This document shows positions 1 through 11,796 of a stretch of DNA of 64,000 bases, one piece after another; the first letter of the stretch is position 1, and every line of letters starts with the position of its first letter. The stretch spans positions 68,085,615 through 68,149,614 of the forward strand of contig NC_012873.2 in NCBI RefSeq assembly GCF_000003195.3, written 5' to 3'. This DNA comes from Sorghum bicolor. Taxonomy: Eukaryota > Streptophyta > Magnoliopsida > Poales > Poaceae. The translations under genes and the position numbers were made by a program. The notes under the pieces were generated by a model. That model was not told the origin of the DNA. It searched no databases and worked only from the letters and a program-made list of their open reading frames with translations.

Positions 1-432
1 GAACCAATCTAGACCAAGAGTGACATCCTTTTTCGGACACAGGCAATAAATCGACTTACAATGACCCATCCATTCGCCTCCAAGAATTCCAGTACCGACT
101 CAATCAGTAAGTACCCATTCATTTCACCCGGCGTCTCTTTTCTTCCAATAGTAGCATATACCACATACTATATATTTAACATAACACCATCGTTAGGTGG
201 CAAAGCATCTCCCATTATCTCATACAACAACATCCCAAGTACAACATCACATCACAATAATACCATATACGATATACTCGGAGTTCAGAGTTTCCTAAAC
301 CACAGCAACGCCTACAACAGAGTTGTTAGTACATGCATGCTGTGTGTCCAAGGAGGAGGATTCCACTTCGTTCCATGTCAAGGAGCCTTATCCACCCAAC
401 CCGACCAACCAGATGCAACCACCACTTCCCTA
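1..432. other. 3' flank of the AT-hook gene
   Basis: No independent gene is visible. The stretch lies just past the stop codon of the minus-strand AT-hook gene and probably holds its 3' UTR and downstream DNA. Plus-strand open frames across it continue into antisense of the last exon and resemble no family I know. Confidence 0.5.
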
Positions 433-3400
433 CTACTCGCGGATCGAGTTGATATCGATGTTGGGAGTTCTCGAGTCTATCTGCCTCATCATGCCCGATG
501 CCCACCCGCCGCTCATCTCAGGAGGAGGGGCCATGCTGCTGTGGTCCGCGAGTGCCATCGCAGGGGCCACCTCTTCGTCACCGGCGTTCGCCTCCTCGGG
601 CTCGATGTCCGCCTCAGCTTTCGCCTTGTTCTTCTTCGAACCTCCGTACATGAAGCTCCCCACTATCACCTGCAACAATGCAAAACCAGTGAGTGCGTAA
701 GAAACAACCCAACCACAACAGGTGGTCCATGAACGGTGGCCATGGTCCCTTCTCTTTATGCACATGACACAGCAAACAAACCATATGACAGCAAAATTAT
801 AATACTGACAGCATATTCATATAATACTACTTCACAAAAAGTCAGTTGATCTATCTTCTATCACACTCACCTGAACTGTTCCAGCTGCTGTCAGGACTCC
901 ACCTACACTCCCACCAATAACCCTGTGGTCAGGACCACACAAAGCTATGCAAAGCCCTCCACTTCGGGTCCGTGTGCCACCATCATCTAGCACCAAGTAC
1001 GACCCAGAAAGGCACAAGATCTCAAATCGACCCTGCCAAATCAACAATAAAGCATGAGGGTACAAAACTAAATGAGAACAATATAATTGAAGTACAGATG
1101 AACAGTTCCATGAAAAAAAAAGTATGGCATGTACTGCAACCTAAAACAAGGATAACAACAACCTTGGACTCAAAGCAGACGTTCTCAGCATACTTAGCTA
1201 ATTAAGAGAAAGTATGCAAACAAATGACTCCTTTTATGATTTATTCCCCCCCTTTGATAGCAATACTTCAGCTGTAACATGCAAGCAATCCAACTATCCA
1301 GGCAAATTCTACCAGGAAACCTTTTGTTTAATTTGCAGTGGGAAACATTTATATATTCAAATATGCAACAAGAGCCTCGTTCAAAAAAATGCAACAAGAG
1401 AAGAACAGAACACATGCAAGCAGTAGTTTTTACGCAAATGATAACCAATCGTGACATACCTCGTATGTAACCACACCCCCAGAGTCTGAATCCTGGTGAA
1501 GGGTTGCTGTTGAAACAGCTCCAGTTGCTGAAATGATGCACACTGCCCTTGGGCCTTGTTGTGAGAAGGCCATTATTCTGGCAGCAACGTCCTGCGCAGA
1601 CAGGAAAGCTATAATCAGAACCCTCATGGTTGGTATTTACCAGAGTTAACAATTGCCACTATAGCAACCGCCAACCAGATAGCAACATAAATACAACAAA
1701 AATAACAAAGCATTTTAGTAGTTTAGTCCCAAGGTTATTCTCTAGTAAATAGAAACGTAGATCAATAAGAAAAAGATTATTCTCAAGTAGATAACCCACA
1801 AAGTTGAGCTGTGCTTTAACCAAGGTTCAATGAACGAGCCTAGGCCAGGACCTTGTAGGCACAAAACTGTTTTCCACTTTTAAAAGAAAACCATAGGTGC
1901 ATTGTTTCCGAGAATAGAGGATTTTATTGGATATATGACATTAGGTGTATGATTTCCACAATAATACAGATTAAGACCATGAAGTGAAATTGTAAATGTC
2001 ACATCAAGCAGCTTCAGAAGGCAGAATACTAATGATGCATCGTCAGCAGGTCCAATTATCTAGAGAAATTAGTTGACATGATGTAACAATGACAATAAAT
2101 CAGCTGCAACCATCCCAACCTCCTTCAATATCAATGATAAATTCCTCATTTGATAGCTAACAAAATGGCAGTAACCTAATGTGTGGCAGTAATATAGAAG
2201 CCACTAAATGTCACCCGTGAGTTGAAAACAACAAATAGAATTGACCACCAAAGAAGAGTTTGCTACACTACCTCCAGATTCATCTGGCATTGTCTATTCA
2301 GATACCGCTTCTAACAGATTCCCTATGTTACAACAGAAAATTAATTGGATATGCACACTGGATATTTGGGTAAACCAGATACAATTTGAAGGTAATTGGC
2401 AGCATCAGATACAAACCATCACCACCCATCACTTATGCCACTACGCAAACAAGATGCCCCACTCCCACATAGCAATCATGCATAAATCAAAAATGGGTGA
2501 AAGCGACCCTTTTGGAAATTAATCATCAGCTAGTGTTCATTGAAACTTACCTCTCCTGGTTGAATAATAATCACATGAGGAGTAAAACCTGTTCCAACAG
2601 AGCCAAGAAACCACTTTCCTAAACAAGACAATTGAATTTCATCAGACGACAAAGATACAAAATCAGCAGTTGATGCATAACAAAAAAAAAGAACGCAAAA
2701 GAACAAAAAAGCTACTTAGGAAAAGGGTCCACTTCTTTCTTTTTCTTTTGGGAAGAGACAAGGTAGTAAAAGAGGTCAACTGCTTGCTTGACATAACAGA
2801 GCCAGCGGACAATATAAAATATGTTATCAATTCAAGATCATTGAATTCATGATCTCAATTTAGAAAAAACGACAAAAAAGGGTGCCTAAACGACATGTCA
2901 GGACCTACTCAAATTCAGAATAAAATCCCGAGTAGGTCGCGCAACAGATACGTAAACAAAACAGAACACGAGGGGATTGTATCATGATTACAGTTATATC
3001 TTCCAGAAGGCAATAGATGAATAACGGCCTACCAATCATGGGGTGCGGAAGACAGGCAGTTGATGTAACGTATGAAACAAACCAAAAGCACAGGTGCGAC
3101 AGAACACATTAATCAGAGTTGATCCAGTTGCTAGATAGAACATATAAGCTAAGTCCAGCTTTCATCTTAATACAACAATATGCAATGTGTCTGGATTCAT
3201 CATTCAAGGAAGGTCCAACATAACTCAATAGGCGGCCAAAGTCAGAGCATATACATACCCAAGAAGCAATGCGATCATGCGAAAAGTTATACGTTACAGA
3301 GATTGAAACGTACCATTAATTGCCTAGCACATTTCATTCAGTTTCACAAATAAAGTACATATAAGCCATATGAATCAATTATTATAATGCATAGGGTATG

Positions 3401-4038
3401 TAAGTGAAATTACAAGGCCATGGAAGCTCACCAAGCGAAGCCAACTGTTGCATCTTTCCAGAGCCAGGTGGCCGCCCCCTGCCACGTTTCTCTGATGGCG
3501 CACCTGAACCTGAACCCCCTGATGCCCCCGACCCAAATCCAGAACCTGGAGTGCAAACCATGGTTCCCATCCCCGGGCTGGACGAGTGAGGCGTCGATGA
3601 CGAAGAGGGTGATAACCCGAGAGTCACCGCCCCATCAGGCTTATACTTCCTTGGCCTACCCCGCTTCTTCTTCACCTGCTCATCCTGGCCAGGCCCACTC
3701 CCCTGATCCCCCTTAACATCTGCGCTCACGGCCACACCCATGCCAATGTCCATACCACCGCCGCCGGAGCTGGAGCCGCCACCGGCACTGTGCTGCGCCA
3801 CATGATGTGAGGCCTCGACATGGTGGTACCCCTGCCCAATGTGGGGACCCCCAACATGCGGGGTCTGGAATGCGTACCCCGCAGAGACAGCATCAAGATG
3901 CTGCCTGTACCCACCAGGCGGCGGGCCGTGGAGCCCCGACGAGTGGCCGGGGACACCCGGCGCCCCGATGCCCCGGTGCTGCGCGTAGAACGAGGAGAAG
4001 TTGGGCCCCGACGTCACCGTGGACTCCCTCCCGTCCAT
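433..4038 (-). CDS. AHL: AT-hook motif nuclear-localized (AHL) protein, PPC/DUF296 domain
   Basis: Five coding exons on the minus strand: 3432-4038, 2551-2618, 1460-1591, 871-1032 and 433-669. All junctions are GT-AG and phases agree, giving 401 aa. The N-terminal third is Gly/Ser/His/Pro-rich. Two AT-hooks follow, one with core RGRPRKY near residue 127 and one in KRGRGRPPG near residue 187. The PPC/DUF296 domain starts at GKWFLGSVGTGFTPH (about residue 203) and includes GRFEILCLSGSYLV and GGSVGGVLTAAGTVQV. The tail is acidic then Ser/Pro/Met-rich. Two hooks plus one PPC domain is the known Type II AHL layout; such proteins bind AT-rich DNA as nuclear oligomers and act in growth and chromatin regulation. 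The start at MDGRES matches the family N-terminus. A long GC-rich leader of up to about 680 bases lies upstream and may contain a 5' UTR intron. Which AHL paralogue this is cannot be decided here. Confidence 0.93.
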
Positions 4039-4740
4039 TCATAGGAATGGGCAGCGCCGCCACCCACCGATGCGCAGGCGGGGGCAAGCCTAGTTGCAAG
4101 GAACGGCACAAAGGTGGCTACTTTGTCTCACTGTTGGAGATCAGATGCTCCCGAAAGGTATTGGAGCGAGCAAATGGACGCAAGAATCTCTAACTCTGAG
4201 GATCTTGCCCTCCCCCAAGGAACTCTCGCACAAAACCGCAGTTGCTTGTGGTGGCGGGACGAGGCGAGATCAGATCGAGGAACGAGAGATCTCAAGAAAG
4301 CGGTGGGATTTGTGGAGACGGATGGAATGGAACGCGAGGCATGGATGAGGGGAAAAAACACAATCTTTGCAACAAATGGCCGGAGCGAGAAACGGAGGGG
4401 ATTTGTGGCGAGGCTTTCGGTGGAGACCGACCCTCTGAGACGAAGGGTGGCGGCGCCGGAGGGTTGGGTGGCTCGCGCCGGGATCTGCTCGGCGGCGGAT
4501 GAGAAGGGGGCGATCCGATCGGGAATGGCGATGCGGAAATGGGGCGCTAAAACCCTAGAGATGGGGGGCTGACGGAAGGAGCGAGGGATCAGACTCAGAG
4601 CAAGGGGAGGGGACGGACCCAAGAGGAGGAAGAGCGAGCATGTATGCTGTATGTGTGCGAGGAGAGAGAAACAGCGGGAGGAGGGAGAAGGATTTTCTGT
4701 GAATGGCACATTGCTACTCATACTCAGCCCGTTTGGTTAA
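4039..4740 (-). promoter_or_regulatory. GC-rich leader and proximal promoter of the AHL gene
   Basis: This GC-rich stretch ends abruptly at AT-rich intergenic DNA near 4730. Its position immediately 5' of the AHL start codon suggests 5' UTR plus core promoter. It contains long open frames on both strands, but they are low-complexity, resemble no family and overlap each other, as expected for GC-rich leaders in grasses. No transcript start can be placed from sequence alone. Confidence 0.45.
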
Positions 4741-6492
4741 TAAGCTATGGTATAAACTACTGTTGGCTAATTTGTTGGATGAAAAAAACACTAATGAATG
4801 ATTAACAGATTCAGTCGATAAGCTCAAACGAACAAGCTATTGTGACTCTGTATGTGAGTTGAGTGTAGTGGTGATCATGAAAGTGTTGAATTGAAGGTTC
4901 AAATAACATGTCATGATCGGTACAAGGTGATTTTATCACTCTAAGATTGTCATCGAGATTTTAAGGTAATCTTAGGTTTCTACTCTATATCTATTGGACA
5001 TTTAAGGCTACTTTCATCAATTACAATATTTTCCTACTTCTTTTTACTTTGATTACTAATGTCTATAAAAGTATGAGGGTATTATATTAAATAAAAGACA
5101 ATATCTTTTAAGCACTGGCAGAGCCACCGCTCGGCCACCCTAGGCGGTCGGCCGGTCTTGTCGCCAATGTTCAAAAGAAAACTTTCTTTATATCAAAGTA
5201 GATCCCTGATTTCCTATAAATTTCTAGCTAAATATTTTTGTATAATAAAAATTACTCGGGCTCCTAAAAGCTTCTGGCTCCGTTAATGGTTTTAAGGATA
5301 CATCGCACCTTAATATATGAGTTTACGTTGATAGTCCTTCGATACCGTGACCAAGAAAGGCTAAGGATTGCCAATTTTTATTTGATAATTACCTCCTTCT
5401 TAATGCATAGGCGTGGTTCCCTAAGTAATCGGTTGCTAAATCCATACTAACACCAAGCAAAAAAGTTGTAAGTTGTTATCGCGTATGGCAGAGCACACCC
5501 ACACCTCTTCCCCCGCCTTTGCATCTAAATTCACATGTGGCCATGATCTCCTTTGCCCCACTACTTCTGGTTTGACCTGTTATGAGTCTACAATTAAACT
5601 AATAATGTCCTCTACCTGCCACTTCTCAAACTGCAGGCATCTTTGGACCAAAATTTTCAAGATGCATGCCATGACCTATATAACTTTCCATGGGGGAGGA
5701 CTATGGCTATGAAATCCCAGTGAACTCTCCCTTCTTATTCTAATTCAATGTTCTCATTTATTCATTTTTTTGTGTTTCCGCTATATGTTCCTTCTTACGA
5801 TCTCATTCTTCTATTAATCTTTTGTCATGTCACAAGTGATGAGGATCCATGAGGAGGCAAAGTGCAACCAGATGTTGCTGCAGATGGTGTTCATATTTCT
5901 TATGGTGCGATAGCATATGCCATCTTAGGTGGAGGTGTTGGTGCTAAGTTTAAACTTGTTAACATCGACTCAACCCAATTGCACTAGGCATCCTCGACGT
6001 CAAGTTCTTCCTCTTTGACTCACGCCTCGCACAAGTTCGTCCTCAACGGTATGACACAATGATGTTAGAGCTTTGTATGTGATGACGTTGTAGAGCGTTG
6101 GCGTTGAGGTTCTTGTTAGATGGAAACGGGAGAATTAGAGTTGAGGCTCCCATAGTACGTATATGGTGTTAACGAGGAATGACCATGCATTTGATACGCC
6201 TATCATACAAGGAGCCACACTTGGAGAAAATAAAGAAAAAACAGAGAGAAAAGGTTAGGTGATGTATACCACTAGAAAAACAAGAGTTTGCTCATACGAC
6301 TTAGTCTAAATAACATTTCTATTTTTTGATGGTCAAGTTTAAACTTTGGCTTAGGAGATTAAAGCATTACTCATGATAACACTTTACATGAACCCTTGGA
6401 TATATATTGGCAACTAAAAAATACCTTTAATGGTAAGTGATTGGTTGTTGCTATCTAAACCCATATTCCAAAAGAAACAAAGTATTTTAAAA

Positions 6493-6545
<53 letters not shown>

Positions 6546-7568
6546 AAATTCTCGTTTCCTCCTTCCAATTACCTCTAACCGAACATGTTGACATTTTGGC
6601 AATGAGTTCTAGCCACACAACCATTCAACCAACGGTTGTCACCTCAACAACAGCACGTGCAACAGTAGATAGAACTGTCGCTTAATTAGAAGCGAACACT
6701 CCCAACGATTTCATTGAGATTGAGCGAACATTTAAAATTACCCTAAAATAATCTTAAAAAAGATTATCCTAAAATAATACTGATAATAAAATGTTTATTC
6801 AAAAACTTCACGTGACTTTATTGAATAAATATACAGGTTCATGCAAAACACATTATGTTCAAAATGCACACTCTGATAAGGTTCTTTTTCGTGCAAAAAA
6901 TATATAAAAAGACATAATCTACTTAGTGTGTTTTGTCATCTCAAACAATAAAAAATAAAATAAAATGCAGTCCCTGTACCTTTCTTTCATCATCTATGTT
7001 AACTGAATTAACCAACAATGTGTCAGGATTTTATAATCGGATTAACCAACAGTTTTTTTATTAACACGAGTGCAAACAGAGTGGCACGGGATAGCTGTGA
7101 CAAAGGATCCTAGCCTTGACCGGGGTACGGGGACAAAGACACATCGCTTGCTGAGGATACGCGTAGGATAGGATGACAGTAATAATAACTGCGCTGTGAA
7201 GCCACCCCACATATAGCTGAGCAAAGCTATTGCCATCAAAAAAGAGATATTTGTTATCACTTGTTCAAGAGGATCATTAGTACAAGATATTTATTTGTCC
7301 AAAAGAACGCATTTCAATTTTCAACGGAGAGAGAGAGAGAGAGCGCTGTTGATACGCATGGAACACAAAAATTCAGCAACACCAAAGGCGGCCATACCCC
7401 CAACTGTGTGTGTTTCTTCAGAAACGGTTTCTCTGAAATGACAAACGGCCGTACCTTGTTGGAACATGATTTTTTTTCCGTGTTGGTTCTGTAAAATTCC
7501 GAATTTTTTCTTCAAAATTTCATTTTATTTTTTTATAAATTCAGTTTTGCGTTCCAAACAGATGTTTA
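4741..7568. other. AT-rich intergenic DNA, no supported gene
   Basis: About 2.8 kb without a credible gene. A GC-rich patch at 5110-5165 and open-frame fragments near 5470-5710 and 5880-5990 look like worn transposon or pseudogene pieces. The 5880-5990 fragment could encode a Gly/Ala-rich peptide ending at a TAG, but I recognise no family. A long TA microsatellite lies at 6495-6543. Confidence 0.5.
6495..6543. repeat. (TA)n microsatellite, about 24 units
   Basis: An uninterrupted alternating TA run of about 49 bases, directly visible. Such a tract is expected to vary in length between individuals and to melt easily. Confidence 0.97.
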
Positions 7569-7797
7569 GGCCTTGTTCAGTTTCCAAAATTTTGAGTTTT
7601 TAGTACTATAGCAATTTCATTTTTATTTGATAAATATTATCCAATTATGAACTAACTAAGCTCAAAAGATTCATCTTGTGATTTGCAGTCAAACTGTACA
7701 ATTAGTTTTTGTTTTTATCTATATTTAATGCTCCATGAATATGCTGCAAGATTCGATATGATGGAGAATCTTAATTTTTTTTAAACTAAACAAGGCC
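7569..7797. mobile_element. Tourist-like MITE (PIF/Harbinger type), copy 1
   Basis: A 229-bp element bounded by GGCCTTGTTCAG and CTAAACAAGGCC inverted ends and by TTA on both sides (7566-7568 and 7798-7800). A 3-bp TTA/TAA duplication with GGCC-starting ends is the PIF/Harbinger-Tourist signature. It has no coding capacity. The interior (AAGATTC, ATATTTAA, AAAAGATTCAT blocks) matches the copies at 7835 and 8790 in inverted or direct order, so all belong to one family. Confidence 0.9.
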
Positions 7798-7834
7798 TTA
7801 TTGGGTTTTATGTTTCCTGATTTCCTCCGTGTGA

Positions 7835-8076
7835 GGCCTTGTTTAGTTCACCCTGAAAACCAAAAAGTTTTCAAGATTCCACGTCACATCGAATCTTGCG
7901 ACACATGTATGAAACATTAAATATAGACAAAAACAAAAACTAATTACACAGTTTGTCTGTAAATCACGAGACAAATCTTTTGATCATAGTTAGTCTATAA
8001 TTGGATAATATTTACCACAAACAAACGAAAATGCTATAGTTGCGAAATCCAAAAAAATTCGCATCTAAACAAGGCC
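7835..8076. mobile_element. Tourist-like MITE, copy 2
   Basis: A 242-bp element starting GGCCTTGTTTAGTTC and ending CTAAACAAGGCC, flanked by TGA on both sides (7832-7834 and 8077-8079). The interior shares the ATTAAATATAGACAAAAAC and TAGTCTATAATTGGATAAT blocks with other copies in this window. It is non-coding and lies 37 bp from copy 1. Confidence 0.9.
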
Positions 8077-8789
8077 TGAGATTGTTTTTATCTGGTAAGA
8101 ACGAGTCCAAAGGCAGGCAACAAAGTGGTGACATGAGCATCACGTACTCGCACCCAGCTACGTAGGTTCCAATGGCCTCAAGCTGACCATGTGCCAGGCT
8201 GCTTTCGACACATCGTCACTACGTCCGAGGAGAGGAGATTTGCCTTCTTTTTGTTACAAGGAGATTAAACAACTGCTACTACACCAGCAAAAGGACAAAA
8301 TGCAAGTGTGATTCCAGGCATACCAAAATAGCAGCATAGTATTTCCTCATATGATGGTTAGTATAAGGAGCATGTTACTACTTTCTCCGTTTTTTTAAAA
8401 AAAATACCATTTTTAGGTTTAAATTAATTTAAACTTGCTTAATTTTAACTTAGCTTATAAAAATATTTATCAATTATATATATATTTATTGTGAAAAGGT
8501 ATGATACGTACTTATTATGCATCATACATATTCATAGACTCATCGGACGGAGGGGTTAGTGCACAAGAACAAGAAGCTTCGCAATCTGAAAACGTTCAGG
8601 GAAACTGGTGACAAAAGAGCATGCATCACTTGTCAACATTATTGTGCTGCTGCACAGGCAAGAAAAGCATGGATTGATTTCAGTGGACCCATACCACACA
8701 ACACTGTAGACCGACAAATGTAAATGCTGCTGCATCCCAATCAAAAAGAGCATAAAGATACAAATCTGAATCAATACCATTGATATTGA
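8077..8789. other. Intergenic DNA with a degenerate Stowaway-like stretch
   Basis: No gene is visible. From about 8379 to 8553 an AT-rich segment is bracketed by CTTTCTCCG on the left and CGGACGGAGGGG on the right, resembling worn Stowaway ends (CTCCCTCCG type). The middle is AT-rich with no open frame. The remainder shows no clear structure. Confidence 0.4.
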
Positions 8790-9021
8790 GGCCTTGTTTA
8801 GTTCGCAAAAATTTTCAAGATTTCCCATCACACATCGAATCTTTGGTCGCATGCATGGAGTATTAAATATAGATAAAAATAAAAACTAATTGTACAGTTT
8901 ATCTGTAATTTGTGAGATGAATCTTTTGAGCTTAGTTACTCCAATTGGACAATGTTTGTCAAATAAAAACGAAAGTGCTACAGTAGCCAAAAACGAAAAT
9001 TTTTGTGAACTAAACAAGGCC
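8790..9021. mobile_element. Tourist-like MITE, copy 3
   Basis: A 232-bp element with ends GGCCTTGTTTAGTTC and GAACTAAACAAGGCC, which are perfect 15-base inverted repeats. The flanks are TGA on the left and TCT on the right, so the 3-bp duplication is not intact. The interior is the same family as copies 1 and 2. It sits about 210 bp downstream of the stop codon of the small Lys-rich gene. Confidence 0.88.
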
Positions 9022-9234
9022 TCTGTTGCCAAACACATTTATACTCTACTACTACACGCGAGTACATAAAGGCAAAATGGTTAACAAGCTGCAGCTGCGC
9101 CCGATAGGAGTTTACACGGTTCCCATCTGTCCTCAAAAGCTATTCATTCACGTGGGCATAGAACTTTGCCATTTAGTTCAGAGTTCCAGCATTGGCTCGA
9201 CACTTAAGCTGATGATGTTTGTTGTGCTCTGCAG

Positions 9235-11155
9235 TCACTTGTCGACCTCCATGGCTTGCGCGGCTTTGGCTTTCGCTAAGGCCGAAAGTTTCGTCTTCAC
9301 CTTTTTCTTCCCAACCTTAAACTGACCACCCTTACGTTTCTTTTCACCACCATCTATCTGAACAATTTGAGGAAAAAAAGAACGACATTAAGACAAATGT
9401 GTCATGTACTTAGGCTTTTCAAATCTTAGTGTTAGTGCAGCATCATGGTCGAACATGTAGTGAAATCTGATGAACTGATGAAGGGAAGAAATTTAAGCTA
9501 CCATATTTGTTTATAGCTAGTGATGCATAAATGAAGAATAATTTGCAAATCTCATGGCAGCTAGCGCAAATCTTATCTTTTTTTTATGGTAGACTGTCAC
9601 AGAATAAAGGAGATTATCAATGTTTCTCTGGAGAGTTAGGTGATCCAGATCTTAATACAAGCAAAAGTACATAACCAAACAACAACAGCAAAATTCAATG
9701 AGCCAGAGGAGGGAAAAACTAAGTATAAAGTATAAAAAGCCACCACCATAAACTAGGAGTAACCAGAAAATCTCAGGACAAAGCACTGAATGCTACTAAA
9801 GGATTACGGTTCTGGTTTTGGAAGACAGCAGATTAGCACTGTTATCCCAAAGCCACAAAATCATCATGAGATGCACATCAGACAGCATGTGCGGCTGCGG
9901 CACAAAGGATCACTTAGCTGCCACGAAGAACTTGGCAACAAGCCAACAAGTACATAAAATGGCTGATAGGCAAACTTCAGATCACAAATGTAGGCAGTCA
10001 ATCATAATGCTGAATTGCGCAAATGAGAGAACAACTTGATACAGCTTAAGAGTAAATGACTGCTTTCATGCACCAGTCCTAAAGCACACTACATTTGGTT
10101 ACTAATAACTGCTAAACCGTTTACAGGAGTAAAACCGGAAACCTGAAAATAGCTGAGATGATAAAACAATCAAAGCAGCTGCAAGCAATTCCAGGCAGAT
10201 GCCTAATGACCAGTGATGAGCATGGCATTTCATGAAACATAAAGAAATAAATTGCAACATAACTCTTACAACTTCCCAGTTATAAACAAGAAAATGCCGT
10301 CTCTTAAACCTTCCCAGGAAATCAAGACAATGCTACGTTGCCTATTCCTTTGGACAAGCTGAGGCTATTCCTTTGGACAGGTTGAGGGACGAACATCATG
10401 TTCAGTGTGCTCACAGTATCATCATATAAAGACCATGGTTTATTGATGGTGAGAGAGATGGCTTGGGAGAAACTAGAACATGTATAATATGGTCAGAACC
10501 TCATGAGAAACAGAGAGAAAATAATGGCCACAATAACCATTTTTCACACCTGTCATGTGTTCAGTTTGTTGGGTGACTGCAAACCCAAGCTGGAGCATCA
10601 TTAAGGGCAAAAGCTCCTGAGTGTGGGCAGTTTGAAGCAAAATCAGGCGACTAGCTAGTCTCTTATTTTGTTGTACTAGGCTACTAGCTACTGTTAAATT
10701 AATAAAGACTCCTTTGCCTAATGAGAGAATTCACCAGCTGCAGCCGGTTATCATGTTGCTTTTAAGCAAGCTTATAAGGCAAATGATAGGAAATCGAGGT
10801 GCCATAGCACACAGAGAGAGGCATCCAGCGATGTCAATGAGTAATCCCTTTCTGTATTTACAGAGCGTCCAATACAGCAGGAATAGAGGAATAAGGAGCG
10901 AGAGCACTGGAGGGTCGGCGGTACCTTCATCTTGGATTTCTTGGCTTGCAGCTTCTTGGCCTGCTTCTCCTTGGCCTCCTTCTCCCCTGCACACCCCGCG
11001 AGTATCCGATCACCAAATGAGACCACAAATACTCCCCAAGGCGACGATTGAAATTGGACAAGCAAGGGAAAGGAGGCAGGAGAAGATGGAATCGTACGCT
11101 GGAGGTCGAACTCGTACTGCTTCTTCCTCTTGGCGAGGTTGTTCTTCTTGGACAT
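9235..11155 (-). CDS. Small Lys-rich conserved plant protein, function unknown
   Basis: Three minus-strand exons (11098-11155, 10925-10986, 9235-9357) join in phase to 80 aa. The start MSKKNNLAKRKKQYEF lies in a GC-rich first exon. The middle exon is a Lys/Glu/Gln-rich charged helix (REKEAKEKQAKKLQ), and the last exon is again basic (KKRKGGQFKVGKKKVK) and ends in MEVDK. The protein is strongly basic and has no signal peptide or membrane segment. It looks like a nuclear or nucleolar RNA/DNA-associated small protein, but that is inference from composition; I do not recognise the family. Intron 2 is about 1.57 kb and non-coding. Intact splice sites and preserved frame across three exons support a real gene. 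Confidence 0.75.
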
Positions 11156-11796
11156 GTTGCTTCCCTCGCCGTCGCCGCCAACACCACAGCACAGGGAGGA
11201 GGAGCCACCAAAGGAAGGACAGGACTGGAGACAGGAGAGGGGCAAACCCTAAGCCAAACCGAAGTCAGCGGGCCCTTCAATCTGGGCTTGTGGCGGTGTT
11301 CAGGCCCAAGTACTGCATATGTGACCCATACCGGAACGACGAAGGCCCGGCTACTTCCAAGGCCCATCCACGGTGATCGTGCGCACGTGGGCGGGACACC
11401 TAGCCGGTACGTGACACGTGTCACCGGGCCGACATCTGCTGGGGCCCGCAGGCAGGAGAAATCATGCGGACGCGTGGCGCATGGCCGGTGCCGACGTGTC
11501 AGTCATCATTCTCCCAAGGATTAGGGTAATTTATTCATGCATTCACACCTGCCTGCCTCGTTTAGGGATGCCACTGCTGCAAAAGCATTTCCTTAATTTT
11601 GAGGCTCCGTCTTTCCAAAAGATGGTTTTGATTGATTAGCTAGTGTAACGCGTAAGCTCTACTACTCCTACCACTGATCGAGCTTCTTCTTGAAGCATGT
11701 AAATTAAAGGGGGCAGGAAGCCGCAGCTTGCCTGCCCATCGTTTCATTTCATCGGCGCTTCCTTTGTTGAACACAAGGGGGGAGATCCGTCGGTCC

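Noticed and set aside
61..732. Long plus-strand open frame overlapping the AHL last exon
   Set aside because: It is antisense to a well-supported exon, uses low-complexity sequence and has no family resemblance.
4094..4721. Several overlapping open frames in the AHL leader
   Set aside because: GC-rich leaders lack stop codons by composition; the frames overlap on both strands and look random.
7835..9021. CRISPR-like spaced repeats
   Set aside because: The recurring ends are MITE inverted termini with 3-bp target duplications, and this is a plant genome.
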